From Nocardia abscessus (GTDB lineage: Bacteria; Actinomycetota; Actinomycetes; Mycobacteriales; Mycobacteriaceae), in contig NZ_JADLQO010000026.1 in NCBI RefSeq assembly GCF_015477775.1, positions 1 through 64,000 of the forward strand: a stretch of 64,000 nucleotides of DNA. The letters run 5' to 3'. Positions 17,190 through 25,951 of this stretch are shown piece by piece. The notes under the pieces were generated by a model. The model was not told the origin of the DNA. It ran no database searches and was given only the letters and a program-made list of their open reading frames with translations. A program made the position numbers and the translations under genes. Each line of letters opens with the position of its first letter. Positions within the stretch are counted from its first letter, which is position 1.

Positions 17190-18726
17190 ATCGAGCGGAT
17201 GTGGCAATCCTTTCGCGGAGGAGATGTTTCTGCACCTTGCCGCTCGCCGTCCGCGGATAGTCCTCGACCTCGAACAACCGCTCCGGCCACTTCTGACGCG
17301 CGATGCCCGCCGCCGCGAAATGCGCTCGCACCTCGTCCATGGACGGCAGCGCGCGCCCAGGACGGACACGCAGCACCGCGCCGACCGCCTCCCCGAAGCG
17401 CTCGTCGGGCACGGCGACGACCACCGCTTCGGCGATCGCGGGCAACTCGGCGAGCACCTCTTCCACTTCCAGCGCGCTGACGTTCTCGCCCCCGCGAATG
17501 ATCACGTCGGACTTGCGGTCGGCGATCGTCAGGCAGCCGTCCGCGTCCAGGACGCCGATGTCGCCGGTGTGGTACCAGCCGTCGTCGTCGAAGGCGGAGG
17601 CGGTGAGCTCGGGATCGGTGTAGCCGAGGCACAGATCCGGCCCGCGGCTGAGGATTTCGCCGTCCTCGGCCAACCGGATCTCGACACCCGGCATCGGCCT
17701 GCCGTCGGTGGTGAGTCGTTCCCGTTCCGGAGCCGTGTACCGGGACGCGGTGATCGACGGGTGTTCGGTGCTGCCGTAGGCGCGGAAGGGAACGAGGCCC
17801 ATATCCGCGAGCCTGCGAGTCACCGAGACCGGGACCGCGGAGCCACCGAGTCCGACGTACCGGACGTGGCGGAGGTGATCGGGGGTGAACTCCGGATGAT
17901 CGAGCAGGCTGGTGACGAAGTAGGGCGGTCCGCCGCCCACCGAGAGGCCATCGCTGCGCATCAGGGCCAGCGCACGGCCGGGATCCCAGACATCCGTCAG
18001 ATGCACCGGTTTGGCGTGCAGCACCGGGATCAGGAACGCCCCGACCATGCCGATGAAATGCCCCACCGGGGTGGCCGTGAGCTGCTTGCCCCGATCCAGT
18101 TCGTTCTGCTCGGCGAGCTGCCTTGCTTCACATCCCAGCGTCTGATGGCTGTGCACGACGCCCTTCGGGGCGCTGGTGGTTCCCGAGGTGAAAGCGATCA
18201 GGGCGGGACTCGCCGGATCCACGGCGATCACCCCCGCCATCGGCTCGTCGGCGAGCAACTCCTCGAAGTCGATCTCCACCAGGCCGACCAGCGGGACCCG
18301 GGCGCTCACCTCGGGGTCGAAGCTCAGCTTGCCGAACCGGTGCACCGTGATGAACACCGCGGGCCGGACGACGTCGAGTATGTGCGCGACCTCCTTGCGC
18401 CCGTAGAAATGGACGATCGGCACCACCACCGCGCCGAGCAGCGCGCAGGCCCAGAAGGCCGCGGCGGCCTCCATCCAGTTGGGCAGCTGGAAAGCGATCG
18501 CGTCACCCGGACGCACGCCGCGCGTCCGCAACCCCGCGGCCAGCCTGCGAGCCACCCGCTCGACATCGGCGAAGGTGCCCGACCACGGGCGCACATCGGA
18601 ATGGACTCGGAACTCGACCCCGGGGGCCGCCGCGAGACCTCGGCTCAGCAGCTCACCCAGCGTCTCCCGCCGCCACCAGCCTTCCCGCTCGTAGCGGGCT
18701 CTCAATTGCTCGGGGACCGTTCGCAT
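17188..18726 (-). CDS. AMP-dependent acyl-CoA synthetase/ligase (512 aa)
   Basis: An ANL-superfamily enzyme that activates a carboxylic acid to its CoA thioester through an acyl-adenylate. It has the phosphate-binding loop FTSGTTSAPKG near 170, the AYGSTEHP motif, DDGWYHTGD near 395, the hinge RKSDVIIRGGEN near 415 and the catalytic lysine in PRTASGKVQK near the C-terminus. The ATG at 18726 is used; a GTG 12 bases upstream (18738) is also possible. It is transcribed alone, with its own operator upstream at 18848. It probably activates a substrate or side-chain acid of the pathway. Confidence 0.92.
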   Translation of the reverse strand: MRTVPEQLRARYEREGWWRRETLGELLSRGLAAAPGVEFRVHSDVRPWSGTFADVERVARRLAAGLRTRGVRPGDAIAFQLPNWMEAAAAFWACALLGAVVVPIVHFYGRKEVAHILDVVRPAVFITVHRFGKLSFDPEVSARVPLVGLVEIDFEELLADEPMAGVIAVDPASPALIAFTSGTTSAPKGVVHSHQTLGCEARQLAEQNELDRGKQLTATPVGHFIGMVGAFLIPVLHAKPVHLTDVWDPGRALALMRSDGLSVGGGPPYFVTSLLDHPEFTPDHLRHVRYVGLGGSAVPVSVTRRLADMGLVPFRAYGSTEHPSITASRYTAPERERLTTDGRPMPGVEIRLAEDGEILSRGPDLCLGYTDPELTASAFDDDGWYHTGDIGVLDADGCLTIADRKSDVIIRGGENVSALEVEEVLAELPAIAEAVVVAVPDERFGEAVGAVLRVRPGRALPSMDEVRAHFAAAGIARQKWPERLFEVEDYPRTASGKVQKHLLRERIATSAR

Positions 18727-18847
18727 CTCGACTCTCACTCACTACTCGGGCACGGCACGCGCGCGACCCTTCGACATCGGCGGCAACAACCGGGTCGCAG
18801 GACGGCAGTCGGCCGCCGGGCCGGAGCAGCCCGCGCCCATGATCGAC

Positions 18848-18862
18848 GGAAATATCATTCTC
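18848..18862. promoter_or_regulatory. island operator site 2
   Basis: GGAAAT-ATC-ATTCTC, a perfect right half and a left half differing at one base, 122 bases before the acyl-CoA synthetase start. Confidence 0.65.
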
Positions 18863-19000
18863 CCCAACTGAAAGTAGTACATCCGCCACAGTCGATCGGG
18901 AGTTGCTGGAAATAGACCACTCCACCCGGAAGGCACACAGCGACTCCGTGATCGCCGACGAGATCCACGGGGCGCACGAGGCTTGCAGTGAATCTTTCGG

Positions 19001-19015
19001 TAGAGTACCGTTCTC
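19001..19015. promoter_or_regulatory. island operator site 3
   Basis: TAGAGT-ACC-GTTCTC, a weaker copy of the palindrome forming a pair with the site at 19022. The centre-to-centre distance is about two helical turns. Confidence 0.45.
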
Positions 19016-19021
19016 ATCAAT

Positions 19022-19040
19022 GGCAAGTATAATTCTTGCC
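19022..19040. promoter_or_regulatory. island operator site 4 (extended inverted repeat)
   Basis: GGCAAGTAT-A-ATTCTTGCC has 9-base arms matching at 8 positions around a single central base. The inner right half ATTCTT agrees with the island motif. It lies 212 bases before the SDR start. Confidence 0.55.
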
Positions 19041-19251
19041 AGCGAGACGGCGGGTCGACCACGAGCTCGGCAAGCGAGCCATGCGCCCGGACAGCCCCGG
19101 CCGCGAGGCCGCCGCCCGGTGCACGGCAGACGGACCGCCTGCCCATCCCCGGGCTCACCGCAGCGTGTGCGCCTCGGCATCGCGGCAGACGCGTCACCCG
19201 TCGTCACCGCGTGGCCGTCGTGGGCCATCGAAGAGAACGGAAGGTTCAGCT

Positions 19252-20112
19252 GTGGGACGTGTCGAGGGCAAGGTCGCGTTCATCACCGGCGCGGCGCGCG
19301 GGCAGGGCCGCAGTCACGCGGTGCGCCTGGCCGAGGAGGGCGCCGACATCATCGCGGTCGACCTCTGCGAGGACATCGCGACCATCGGTTACGCGCTTGC
19401 GACGCCGGAGGACCTGGAGGAGACCGCGAACCTGGTCGGCAAGGCCGGACGGCGCGTCTTCGCCGCGAAGGCCGATGTGCGCAACGCCGAGCAGTTGCAG
19501 GCCGCGCTGGAGAACGGTATCCGCGAGCTGGGCCGGCTCGACATCGTCGTGGCCCAGGCGGGTATCGCGGGCATGAAGGGCGAACCGCAATTGCAGGCGT
19601 GGTCCGACGTGATCAACACCAACCTGATCGGCACCATCAACGCGATCCAGGTCTCGCTGCCGCACCTCGCCGAGGGCGCTTCGATCATCGCGACCGGCTC
19701 CACCGCCTCACTCATCGACATCTCGAAGATCGACCAGCCGGGCAAAGATCTCGGCGGCATGGCGTACGTGCACTCGAAGCGGGCGCTGACGGCCTACGTC
19801 TACGAGCTGTCGCGCCATCTGGCCCCGCGCGGCATCCGCGCCAACGTCGTTCACCCGACGAACTGCAATACCCCGATGCTGCAGAGCGAGCCGATGTATC
19901 GCTCGTTCCGTCCCGACCTCGAGCATCCGACCCGCGCCGACGCCGAACCCGCCTTCGGCGTGCAGCAGGCCATGCGCATCCCGTACGTGGAGCCCGAGGA
20001 CATCAGCAACGCCATCGTCTACCTCGCCTCCGAAGAGGCCAGATACGTGACCGGCCTGCAAATTCGGGTGGACGGCGGCGGCTACCTGAAGTGGTACGAC
20101 TACCACATCTGA
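19252..20112 (+). CDS. mycofactocin-coupled-type SDR (286 aa)
   Basis: A short-chain dehydrogenase with the sequence style of the mycofactocin-dependent/carveol dehydrogenase group: TGAARGQGR at 12-20, IIAVDLCEDI after the second strand, and an insertion before the catalytic Tyr172-Lys176 (YVHSK). Enzymes of this group typically hold NAD non-exchangeably and pass electrons to the peptide cofactor mycofactocin. The GTG at 19252 has GGAAGG upstream. It is the first gene of a rightward operon with a ferredoxin, a P450 and amidohydrolases, so it may oxidise the P450 alcohol product. No mycofactocin biosynthesis genes are in the window. Confidence 0.92.
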   Translation: MGRVEGKVAFITGAARGQGRSHAVRLAEEGADIIAVDLCEDIATIGYALATPEDLEETANLVGKAGRRVFAAKADVRNAEQLQAALENGIRELGRLDIVVAQAGIAGMKGEPQLQAWSDVINTNLIGTINAIQVSLPHLAEGASIIATGSTASLIDISKIDQPGKDLGGMAYVHSKRALTAYVYELSRHLAPRGIRANVVHPTNCNTPMLQSEPMYRSFRPDLEHPTRADAEPAFGVQQAMRIPYVEPEDISNAIVYLASEEARYVTGLQIRVDGGGYLKWYDYHI

Positions 20113-20157
20113 TCGGCGCAGGCCCGCGAACCCACCACGAGTGCGGAGGAACCATCA

Positions 20158-20349
20158 GTGAAGGTCCGAGTCGATCCGGATCGGTGTCAGGGACACACCC
20201 TGTGCGCGATCAACGCACCGGCGGCATTCGAGCTCAGCGACGTCGACGGACACGCGACGGCCATCGCCGGCGAAGTCCCGTCCGATCAGCGGGAGCAGGT
20301 GCGTGAAGCCGTGCGATCGTGCCCGGAGCGCGCCATATCCCTCTCCTGA
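20158..20349 (+). CDS. [3Fe-4S]-type ferredoxin (63 aa)
   Basis: Single-cluster ferredoxin with ligands Cys10, Cys16 and Cys55 (CP), the same layout as the protein at 1677. The GTG start at 20158 follows a GGAGGAACC ribosome-binding site. It lies between the SDR and the P450 at 20409, and is most likely that P450's direct donor. No reductase is encoded next to it; the fused ferredoxin reductase at 30953, the reductase at 1885 or the NuoF-like protein at 25952 could reduce it. Confidence 0.92.
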   Translation: MKVRVDPDRCQGHTLCAINAPAAFELSDVDGHATAIAGEVPSDQREQVREAVRSCPERAISLS

Positions 20350-20408
20350 ACGCCCCGTCGCCGTCGTGCCGGCGCGCCGAATTCCGTGAGCAGCAGAGGA
20401 ACATCATC

Positions 20409-21773
20409 GTGAGCAGTGACGACGCGGTCGCCGATCAGGACCGCAAGAAGAACCGGTACCACTTCGACCGCCACACCCCGGAATACCGGCACCGGTTCCA
20501 GGAGATCACCGAGGAACTGCACGCGAAGTGCCCGATCGCGTGGAGCGACACCTACGACGGTCACTGGGTGGCCAGCGGCGGCAACGCGGTCTTCGAGCTC
20601 GCCCGCTGCCCGCACGTCTCCAACGATCACGATCTGCACGGAGAACGCAAGGGCTACAAGGGAATCTCCATTCCGCCCGCCCGGCGCGCACAGGTCGTTC
20701 GTGGCGGCATGCTGGAGATGGACGATCCGGAGCACCGGCTCTACCGCCAGGTGCTCAATCCCTACCTCTCCCCCGCTGCGGTCCGGCGCTGGGAGCCGGT
20801 GATCGATGAGATCGTGCGGGCCAGTCTGGACGAGAAGATCGAGAGCGGGCGAATCGACTTCGTCGACGACCTCGCCAACGTCGTCCCGGCCGTGCTGACC
20901 TTGGCCATGCTCGGTATTCCGTTGCGGCAGTGGTCCATCTACAGCGAGCCGGTGCACGCCTCGGTGTACACGCCGGAGGATTCGCCGGACGCGGCGCGGG
21001 TGGCCGAGATGCACCGCGCGATGGGCATCGACCTGCTGACCAACCTCGCCGAGATCAAGCAGAATCCGCGCCCCGGCCTGGTGCGCGCGCTGACCGAGCT
21101 GCACATCGACGGCGAGCCCGCACCGGACATCGAACTTCTCGGGATGCTCGGCCTGATCATCGGCGGCGGATTCGACACCACCACCGCGCTCACCGCGCAC
21201 TCGCTGGAATGGCTGTCCGACCACCCGGACCAACGCGAGCTGCTCAGCCGCGAGCGCGAGACCCTGCTCGACTCGGCCACCGAGGAGTTCCTGCGTTTCT
21301 TCACGCCCGCGCCGGGTGACGGGCGCACCATCTCGGCCGACTGCGTCGTCGAGGACACCCGCTTCCAAGAGGGTGAACGCCTGTGGCTTTCCTGGGCGAT
21401 GGCCAACCGCGATCCCGCGATCTTCCCCGATCCGAACGAGGTGGTGCTGGATCGCAAGGGCAACCGGCACTTCAGCTTCGGCCTCGGCGTGCATCGCTGC
21501 ATCGGGTCGAACGTCGCGCGCACCGTATTCAAGTCCATGCTCACCGCTGTGCTCGACCGGATGCCCGACTACCGCTGCGATCCCGAGGGCACCGTGCACT
21601 ACGAGACCATCGGGGTCATCCAGGGCATGCGACACCTGCCCGCCACCTTCACGCCGGGACCGCGCCTGGGCGCCGGGCTGGAGGAGACCCTGGAGAAACT
21701 GCAGCGGATCTGTGACGAGCAGCAACTGGCGGCGCCGGTGACCGAGCGCCCCGACATCGCGCGGATCGACTGA
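20409..21773 (+). CDS. cytochrome P450 (454 aa)
   Basis: Second P450 of the island. The I-helix reads GGGFDTT at about 252-258, where the usual acid-threonine pair is present (Asp256-Thr257). ExxR is in EEFLRF near 293-296 and the haem ligand is Cys364 in FGLGVHRCIG. It is longer than the first P450, with about 30 extra residues at the C-terminus. The GTG at 20409 has AGAGGA upstream. It is encoded directly after its ferredoxin. The two P450s are clearly different in sequence and probably attack different positions or intermediates. Confidence 0.94.
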   Translation: MSSDDAVADQDRKKNRYHFDRHTPEYRHRFQEITEELHAKCPIAWSDTYDGHWVASGGNAVFELARCPHVSNDHDLHGERKGYKGISIPPARRAQVVRGGMLEMDDPEHRLYRQVLNPYLSPAAVRRWEPVIDEIVRASLDEKIESGRIDFVDDLANVVPAVLTLAMLGIPLRQWSIYSEPVHASVYTPEDSPDAARVAEMHRAMGIDLLTNLAEIKQNPRPGLVRALTELHIDGEPAPDIELLGMLGLIIGGGFDTTTALTAHSLEWLSDHPDQRELLSRERETLLDSATEEFLRFFTPAPGDGRTISADCVVEDTRFQEGERLWLSWAMANRDPAIFPDPNEVVLDRKGNRHFSFGLGVHRCIGSNVARTVFKSMLTAVLDRMPDYRCDPEGTVHYETIGVIQGMRHLPATFTPGPRLGAGLEETLEKLQRICDEQQLAAPVTERPDIARID

Positions 21774-21803
21774 CGTGTACCCGCGCACACCGGGAGATAT
21801 GGG

Positions 21804-22895
21804 ATGAGAACGCTTTCCGACGGCACCAGCACCCCCGTCATCGACGCCAGCGTGCACATCTTCTTCGCCTCGAACAAGGACATGCGCGGCTTCCTGCGCG
21901 AACCGTTCTCCAGCCGCGGCATCCCGGACGCCGAGATGGATTGGTACGGCGCGCCGGGCGGGGAGTACGCCGAGGGCACCAGAGGGCCCGGCCGCGGGTA
22001 CCCGGGGTCCGACCCGGACGTGGTCGGCGGGCACCTGTTCGAGACGCGTGGCGTGGACGTCGCGATCCTGCATCCCATGACCCGGGGCGTCCTGCCGGAT
22101 CGGCACCTGACCACGGCGATGTTGGCCGCGCACAACGAGATGATGGTGTCGCGGTGGCTGGATTCCGGCGCGTACGCCTCCCGGTATCGCGGCACCATCC
22201 GGGTGAATCCCGAGGACATCCCGGGGGCGCTGCGCGAGATCCGCAAGTGGGCCGACCATCCCGGTGTCGTCCAGGTCGGTATCCCGTTGCAGTCGCGCGA
22301 ACTGTACGGCAAGCCGCAGTTCTGGGCGTTGTGGGAGGCGGCGGCCGAGGCCGGACTGCCGGTGGCGGCGCACATCGAGACCGGCGAGAGCATCGGCTTC
22401 CCGCCCACGCCGTCCGGGCACACCCGGACCTACGAGCAGTACCTCGGGTTCATGTCGCTGAATTACGTCTATCACCTGATGAACATGATCGCCGAGGGCG
22501 TGTTCGAGCGACTGCCGTCGTTGCGGTTCGTCTGGGCCGACGGCGCGGCCGATCTGCTGACCCCGTTCACCTGGCGGATGGACACCTTCGGCAGGCCGCA
22601 CCTGGAGCAGACGCCCTGGTCACCACGGATGCCCAGCGACTACCTGCCCGGTCACGTGTTCTTCGTCCAGGGCAGCCTCGACGGGCCCGGCGACACCGAA
22701 TTCGCCGCCGAGTGGCTCGGTTTCACCGGCAAGGAGGACATGGTGATGTTCGGCTCCAGCTATCCGCACTGGCACTGCGGGGACGTCGCCGGACTTCCGT
22801 CCATGCTCAGCGCGCAGCAGCGCGAAAAGCTCTGTTGGCGCAACGCATCCCAGCTCTACGGAATCGACATCCCGGCCGAGTTGGTCACCGAATAG
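21804..22895 (+). CDS. amidohydrolase-family protein with degenerate metal site (363 aa)
   Basis: A member of the amidohydrolase-2 (ACMSD-like decarboxylase/hydrolase) TIM-barrel group. The N-terminal metal-binding HxH motif is reduced to DASVHIF (His18 but Phe20). The C-terminal metal aspartate seen as SSDYPHW in its neighbour is Ser319 here (GSSYPHW). Other barrel features such as AAHIETGES and WADGAAD are kept. It is encoded 21 bases before a second, more canonical member. It may be a non-catalytic partner subunit or use a different metal set; this is inferred from the missing ligands. Confidence 0.86.
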   Translation: MRTLSDGTSTPVIDASVHIFFASNKDMRGFLREPFSSRGIPDAEMDWYGAPGGEYAEGTRGPGRGYPGSDPDVVGGHLFETRGVDVAILHPMTRGVLPDRHLTTAMLAAHNEMMVSRWLDSGAYASRYRGTIRVNPEDIPGALREIRKWADHPGVVQVGIPLQSRELYGKPQFWALWEAAAEAGLPVAAHIETGESIGFPPTPSGHTRTYEQYLGFMSLNYVYHLMNMIAEGVFERLPSLRFVWADGAADLLTPFTWRMDTFGRPHLEQTPWSPRMPSDYLPGHVFFVQGSLDGPGDTEFAAEWLGFTGKEDMVMFGSSYPHWHCGDVAGLPSMLSAQQREKLCWRNASQLYGIDIPAELVTE

Positions 22896-22916
22896 CCGCG
22901 AACAAGGGAGACGACC

Positions 22917-24062
22917 ATGACGCTGGCCCACCAGCAGCACCGCGCCCCGGCGCCCGAGCAGGTCGCCGTCCGGGTCGTCGACTCGGACGTGCACCCCGTG
23001 CCGCGACGCCGGGAACTCGTGGAATACATCCCCGAGCCCTACCGCAGCTCGTACTTTCTCAGTCACCGGGTCGGCGAGACGATCATCTACGACGCACCCG
23101 ACTACGCGCACTCCTACGCGATGCGGGTGGACACCTTTCCCGCCGACGGCGAATTCCCCGGCAGTGACCCGGAACTGGCCTTCCGGCAGCTGATCGTCGA
23201 CGCGGGCTCCGACATCGCGATCCTGGAGCCGACGGTCAAGGCCACCCGGCTCCCCGAGGCCACTCAGGCACTCGCGACGGGCGTCAACCACTGGCTGGCC
23301 AACCACTGGCTGGACCCGAAGAACAACTGGCACCAGCGGTGGCGCGGCTCGATCTGCGCGGCGATCGACGACCCGCAGGGCGCGGTCCGCGAGATCGAGC
23401 ACTGGGCCGGGCACCCGTACATGGCGCAGATCCTGATCAAGGCCGAACCTCGCCCGGCCTGGGGTGATCCGAAGTACGACCCGATCTGGGCGGCGGCCAC
23501 CGAGCACGACCTCGTGGTCAGCTGTCACCTCGGCCGCGGCGCCTACGAGACGATGCCCATGCCGCCGGTCGGATTCCCCAGCTACAACCACGACTTCATG
23601 GTCACCTACTCGTTGCTGGCGGCGAACCAGATCATGAGCCTGATCTTCGACGGCGTGTTCGACCGCTTCCCGGCGCTGCGGATCGTGTTCGTGGAGCACG
23701 CCTTCACCTGGATCCTGCCGCTGATGTGGCGGATGGACGCCATCTACGAAGCGCGCAAGTCGTGGACCGGAATCAAGCGCAAGCCGTCGGAATACGTCAA
23801 GCAGCACATCAAGTTCACTACCCAGCCGCTGGACTATCCCGAGGACAAGACCGAACTCACCCGGGCGTTCGAATGGATGGAGGCGGACAAGATCCTGCTG
23901 TACTCCTCGGATTACCCGCACTGGACCTTCGACGATCCCCGCTGGTTGGTCAAGCATCTGCCGGAGTACGCACGCGAACGGGTGATGTACCGCAACGGCA
24001 TCGAGACCTACCACCTGCCGGAGACGGTGCCCGCGATCGACGGTCAGAGGCGGGTGTTCTGA
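22917..24062 (+). CDS. amidohydrolase-family protein, ACMSD-like (381 aa)
   Basis: TIM-barrel amidohydrolase-2 protein. The N-terminal strand VVDSDVHPVP keeps the acidic residue and His26 but has Val at the second histidine position of HxH. VSCHLGRG supplies a mid-barrel histidine, VEHAFTW another, and the C-terminal SSDYPHW keeps the metal aspartate (Asp332). Relatives decarboxylate or hydrolyse aromatic and dienoic acids. It is paired with the divergent copy at 21804 and abuts the Rieske gene. It could decarboxylate or hydrolyse a ring-cleavage or aromatic acid intermediate. Confidence 0.88.
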   Translation: MTLAHQQHRAPAPEQVAVRVVDSDVHPVPRRRELVEYIPEPYRSSYFLSHRVGETIIYDAPDYAHSYAMRVDTFPADGEFPGSDPELAFRQLIVDAGSDIAILEPTVKATRLPEATQALATGVNHWLANHWLDPKNNWHQRWRGSICAAIDDPQGAVREIEHWAGHPYMAQILIKAEPRPAWGDPKYDPIWAAATEHDLVVSCHLGRGAYETMPMPPVGFPSYNHDFMVTYSLLAANQIMSLIFDGVFDRFPALRIVFVEHAFTWILPLMWRMDAIYEARKSWTGIKRKPSEYVKQHIKFTTQPLDYPEDKTELTRAFEWMEADKILLYSSDYPHWTFDDPRWLVKHLPEYARERVMYRNGIETYHLPETVPAIDGQRRVF

Positions 24063-24455
24063 GTGCCGGACGAATCCGAGACGCCCCGGCTGGCGCAAGG
24101 GCGCGAACATGTCGTCGCGACCGTCGGCGAGATCCCCCCTGGTTCGTCCAAGGTGGTGCCGATCGGCCGGCACGGCGTCGGCGTCTACAACGTCGACGGG
24201 ACGTTCTACGCCATCGCGAATTACTGCCCGCACGAGGGTGGGCCGCTGTGCGCGGGCCGCGCCCGCGGACGCACCGTCGTCGACGAGTCCGTTCCCGGCG
24301 ACGCGGTCATGGTGCGGGACAAGGAATACATCTACTGCCCATGGCACCAATGGGGTTTCGAGCTGGCGACCGGCACCACCGCGGTGAAGCCCGAGTGGAG
24401 CATCCGCACCTACCCGGTCCGGATCGTCGGTGACGACGTCGTGGTCATGGCCTGA
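24063..24455 (+). CDS. Rieske [2Fe-2S] ferredoxin (130 aa)
   Basis: A stand-alone Rieske protein. The two ligand pairs are Cys55-x-His57 (CPHEGGPLC) and Cys92-x2-His95 (CPWHQWGF), separated by a longer loop than in the short dioxygenase ferredoxins. It starts with GTG directly after the amidohydrolase stop, so it is in the same transcript. No terminal Rieske oxygenase large subunit is present in the window, so its partner is not obvious. It could serve as an electron carrier for an oxygenase elsewhere or for one of the oxidative enzymes here. Confidence 0.93.
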   Translation: MPDESETPRLAQGREHVVATVGEIPPGSSKVVPIGRHGVGVYNVDGTFYAIANYCPHEGGPLCAGRARGRTVVDESVPGDAVMVRDKEYIYCPWHQWGFELATGTTAVKPEWSIRTYPVRIVGDDVVVMA

Positions 24456-24464
24456 GGCGCCCGT

Positions 24465-25358
24465 GTGAACAGCGAAAGCGGCGCGGCCCGCGTGTCCTCG
24501 GCGGAGGTCAACGGTGGCAAGGTCGTCTACGAGATCCTCGGCGATTCCGGCGATCTCGTCGTCCTGACGCCGGGTGGCCGGTTCGGCATGGACGTGCCCG
24601 GGTTGCGCCCGCTGGCCGAAGCCATCGTCGATGGCGGATATACGGTGCTGCTGTGGGACCGCCCCAACTGCGGGGCCTCCGACGTGCAGTTCTACGGGCA
24701 GACGGAATCGCACATGCGGGCGCGCACGCTCGACGGCCTGCTCTCCGCACTGGACGCGGGCCCCTGCGTGCTGGCGGGCGGCTCCGGCGGCGCCCGCGAT
24801 TCGATGCTGACGGCGATGCTGTATCCCGAGCGGGTCAGCAAGCTGGTGCTGTGGAACATCGTCGGCGGCATCTACGGGATGTTCAATCTGGGCGCCTATT
24901 ACGTGCTGCCCAGCTTGCAGGTGGTACGCGGAAGCGGGGTCGCGGGTCTGCCCCGGATGCGGGAGTGGCGCGAGCGGATCGCCCAGAATCCGGCCAATGA
25001 GCAGCGCCTGCTGGACCTGGATCGCGACGAGTTCGTGAAACTGTCGCTGCGGTGGCTCGGCGCCTACGTCCCGAAGCCGGGCCAGACGATCCCCGGAGTG
25101 GACGACGAGATGTTCGACCGCATCCGCGTCCCCACGCTGATCATCCGCGGCGGGGCGGGCGACCTGGACCACCCCAAGCGCACGTCACTCGAGGTGAGCT
25201 GCTTGATCGAGGGATCCACACTGATCGATCCGCCGTGGCCGGAGGACGCCTGGGAGCGCGCGGTCGAGGATCGCGCGAGCGGAAAAGTCGCCCACTACAA
25301 CCTGTTCGACACCTGGGTGCTGGCGGCGCCCGCGATCCTGAAGTTCCTGGACGGCTGA
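24465..25358 (+). CDS. alpha/beta-fold hydrolase (297 aa)
   Basis: A serine hydrolase fold with the nucleophile elbow GGSGGARD (Ser near 106) and the upstream WDRPNCGASD segment typical of epoxide hydrolase and C-C hydrolase relatives. The oxyanion region reads TPGGRFG in place of the common HG motif. It begins with GTG 9 bases after the Rieske stop and ends the rightward operon. It is the third alpha/beta hydrolase in the island. Its specific reaction is not recognisable. Confidence 0.86.
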   Translation: MNSESGAARVSSAEVNGGKVVYEILGDSGDLVVLTPGGRFGMDVPGLRPLAEAIVDGGYTVLLWDRPNCGASDVQFYGQTESHMRARTLDGLLSALDAGPCVLAGGSGGARDSMLTAMLYPERVSKLVLWNIVGGIYGMFNLGAYYVLPSLQVVRGSGVAGLPRMREWRERIAQNPANEQRLLDLDRDEFVKLSLRWLGAYVPKPGQTIPGVDDEMFDRIRVPTLIIRGGAGDLDHPKRTSLEVSCLIEGSTLIDPPWPEDAWERAVEDRASGKVAHYNLFDTWVLAAPAILKFLDG

Positions 25359-25402
25359 TGGCCGGGCCCGCGCGCTCGATGTCCGGCGCCCGCCCGGCCT
25401 GC

Positions 25403-25876
25403 TCACCGGGTGTGGATGCGGACCTCGCAGTTCAGCGACGCCTCCAGGGCGGTGTGAATCCGGCTCTCGGGCACCCGTTCCAGATCGGATTCGCGCAGCG
25501 TCACCGACACCACGTCGAAGCCGTCGGCGTCCCGCGCCCGGGTGATCTCGCCGGTCACCCCGAAACCGGCGAGGACGCCGTGCGCGTCGTCATCGGTCCC
25601 CCGGCTGACGAAGGTCACCACACCGGCCGCCGGAGTGGTGCCGAACGCCGCGGCGCACACCCGCACCGCCTCGCGCACCGCCGCGTCGGGATCGTCTGTC
25701 GCGACCAGCAATTGGACTTCGCGCCGAGCGGCGAGCTCGCCCGGCAGATCGCTGCCCTGCGTCTCGGCCGGAATCGAGGCGGCGTGCACGCGCAATGCCC
25801 GCATCCCGGCCGCCAGCTGCGCAGTGGTGAGCTGCCCGGCCGGGTCGACATTGATACGCAGCACTGCGGTTCTCAT
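25403..25876 (-). CDS. hypothetical protein (157 aa)
   Basis: A predicted soluble alpha/beta protein that I do not recognise. It reads MRTAVLRINV at the N-terminus and ends with repeated charged strands, without cysteines or membrane segments in the core. It is transcribed leftward, opposite to both flanking operons, and its start lies only 75 bases from the NuoF-like gene. The shared intergenic space holds a weak copy of the island palindrome (25903). The antisense frame on the plus strand is longer but has no recognisable domain over this stretch, so the leftward gene is preferred. Confidence 0.65.
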   Translation of the reverse strand: MRTAVLRINVDPAGQLTTAQLAAGMRALRVHAASIPAETQGSDLPGELAARREVQLLVATDDPDAAVREAVRVCAAAFGTTPAAGVVTFVSRGTDDDAHGVLAGFGVTGEITRARDADGFDVVSVTLRESDLERVPESRIHTALEASLNCEVRIHTR

Positions 25877-25902
25877 GTCCGCAAGCGTAACCGCCGAGAC
25901 CG

Positions 25903-25917
25903 GAGAAGATCGTTCCG
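25903..25917. promoter_or_regulatory. possible island operator site (weak)
   Basis: GAGAAG-ATC-GTTCCG in the 75-base divergent gap between the hypothetical gene and the NuoF-like gene. Eight or nine of the twelve motif positions agree, so it is only a candidate. Confidence 0.35.
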
Positions 25918-25951
25918 GTTTGCGACCCACCATCAGCCAGAAGAGGTTGCC

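Larger units (their letters stand above)
18727..19251. promoter_or_regulatory. divergent control region between the acyl-CoA synthetase and the 19.3-kb operon
   Basis: About 525 bases without a supported gene separate two divergent transcription units. It holds three copies of the island palindrome (18848, 19001 and 19022), one near the synthetase side and a close pair toward the SDR side. The frames that cross it lack ribosome-binding sites. Confidence 0.6.

Noticed and set aside
20286..25172. Very long leftward open frames opposite the 19.3-25.4 kb operon
   Set aside because: They mirror the codon structure of the P450, amidohydrolase and Rieske genes and show no domain, start site or ribosome-binding site.
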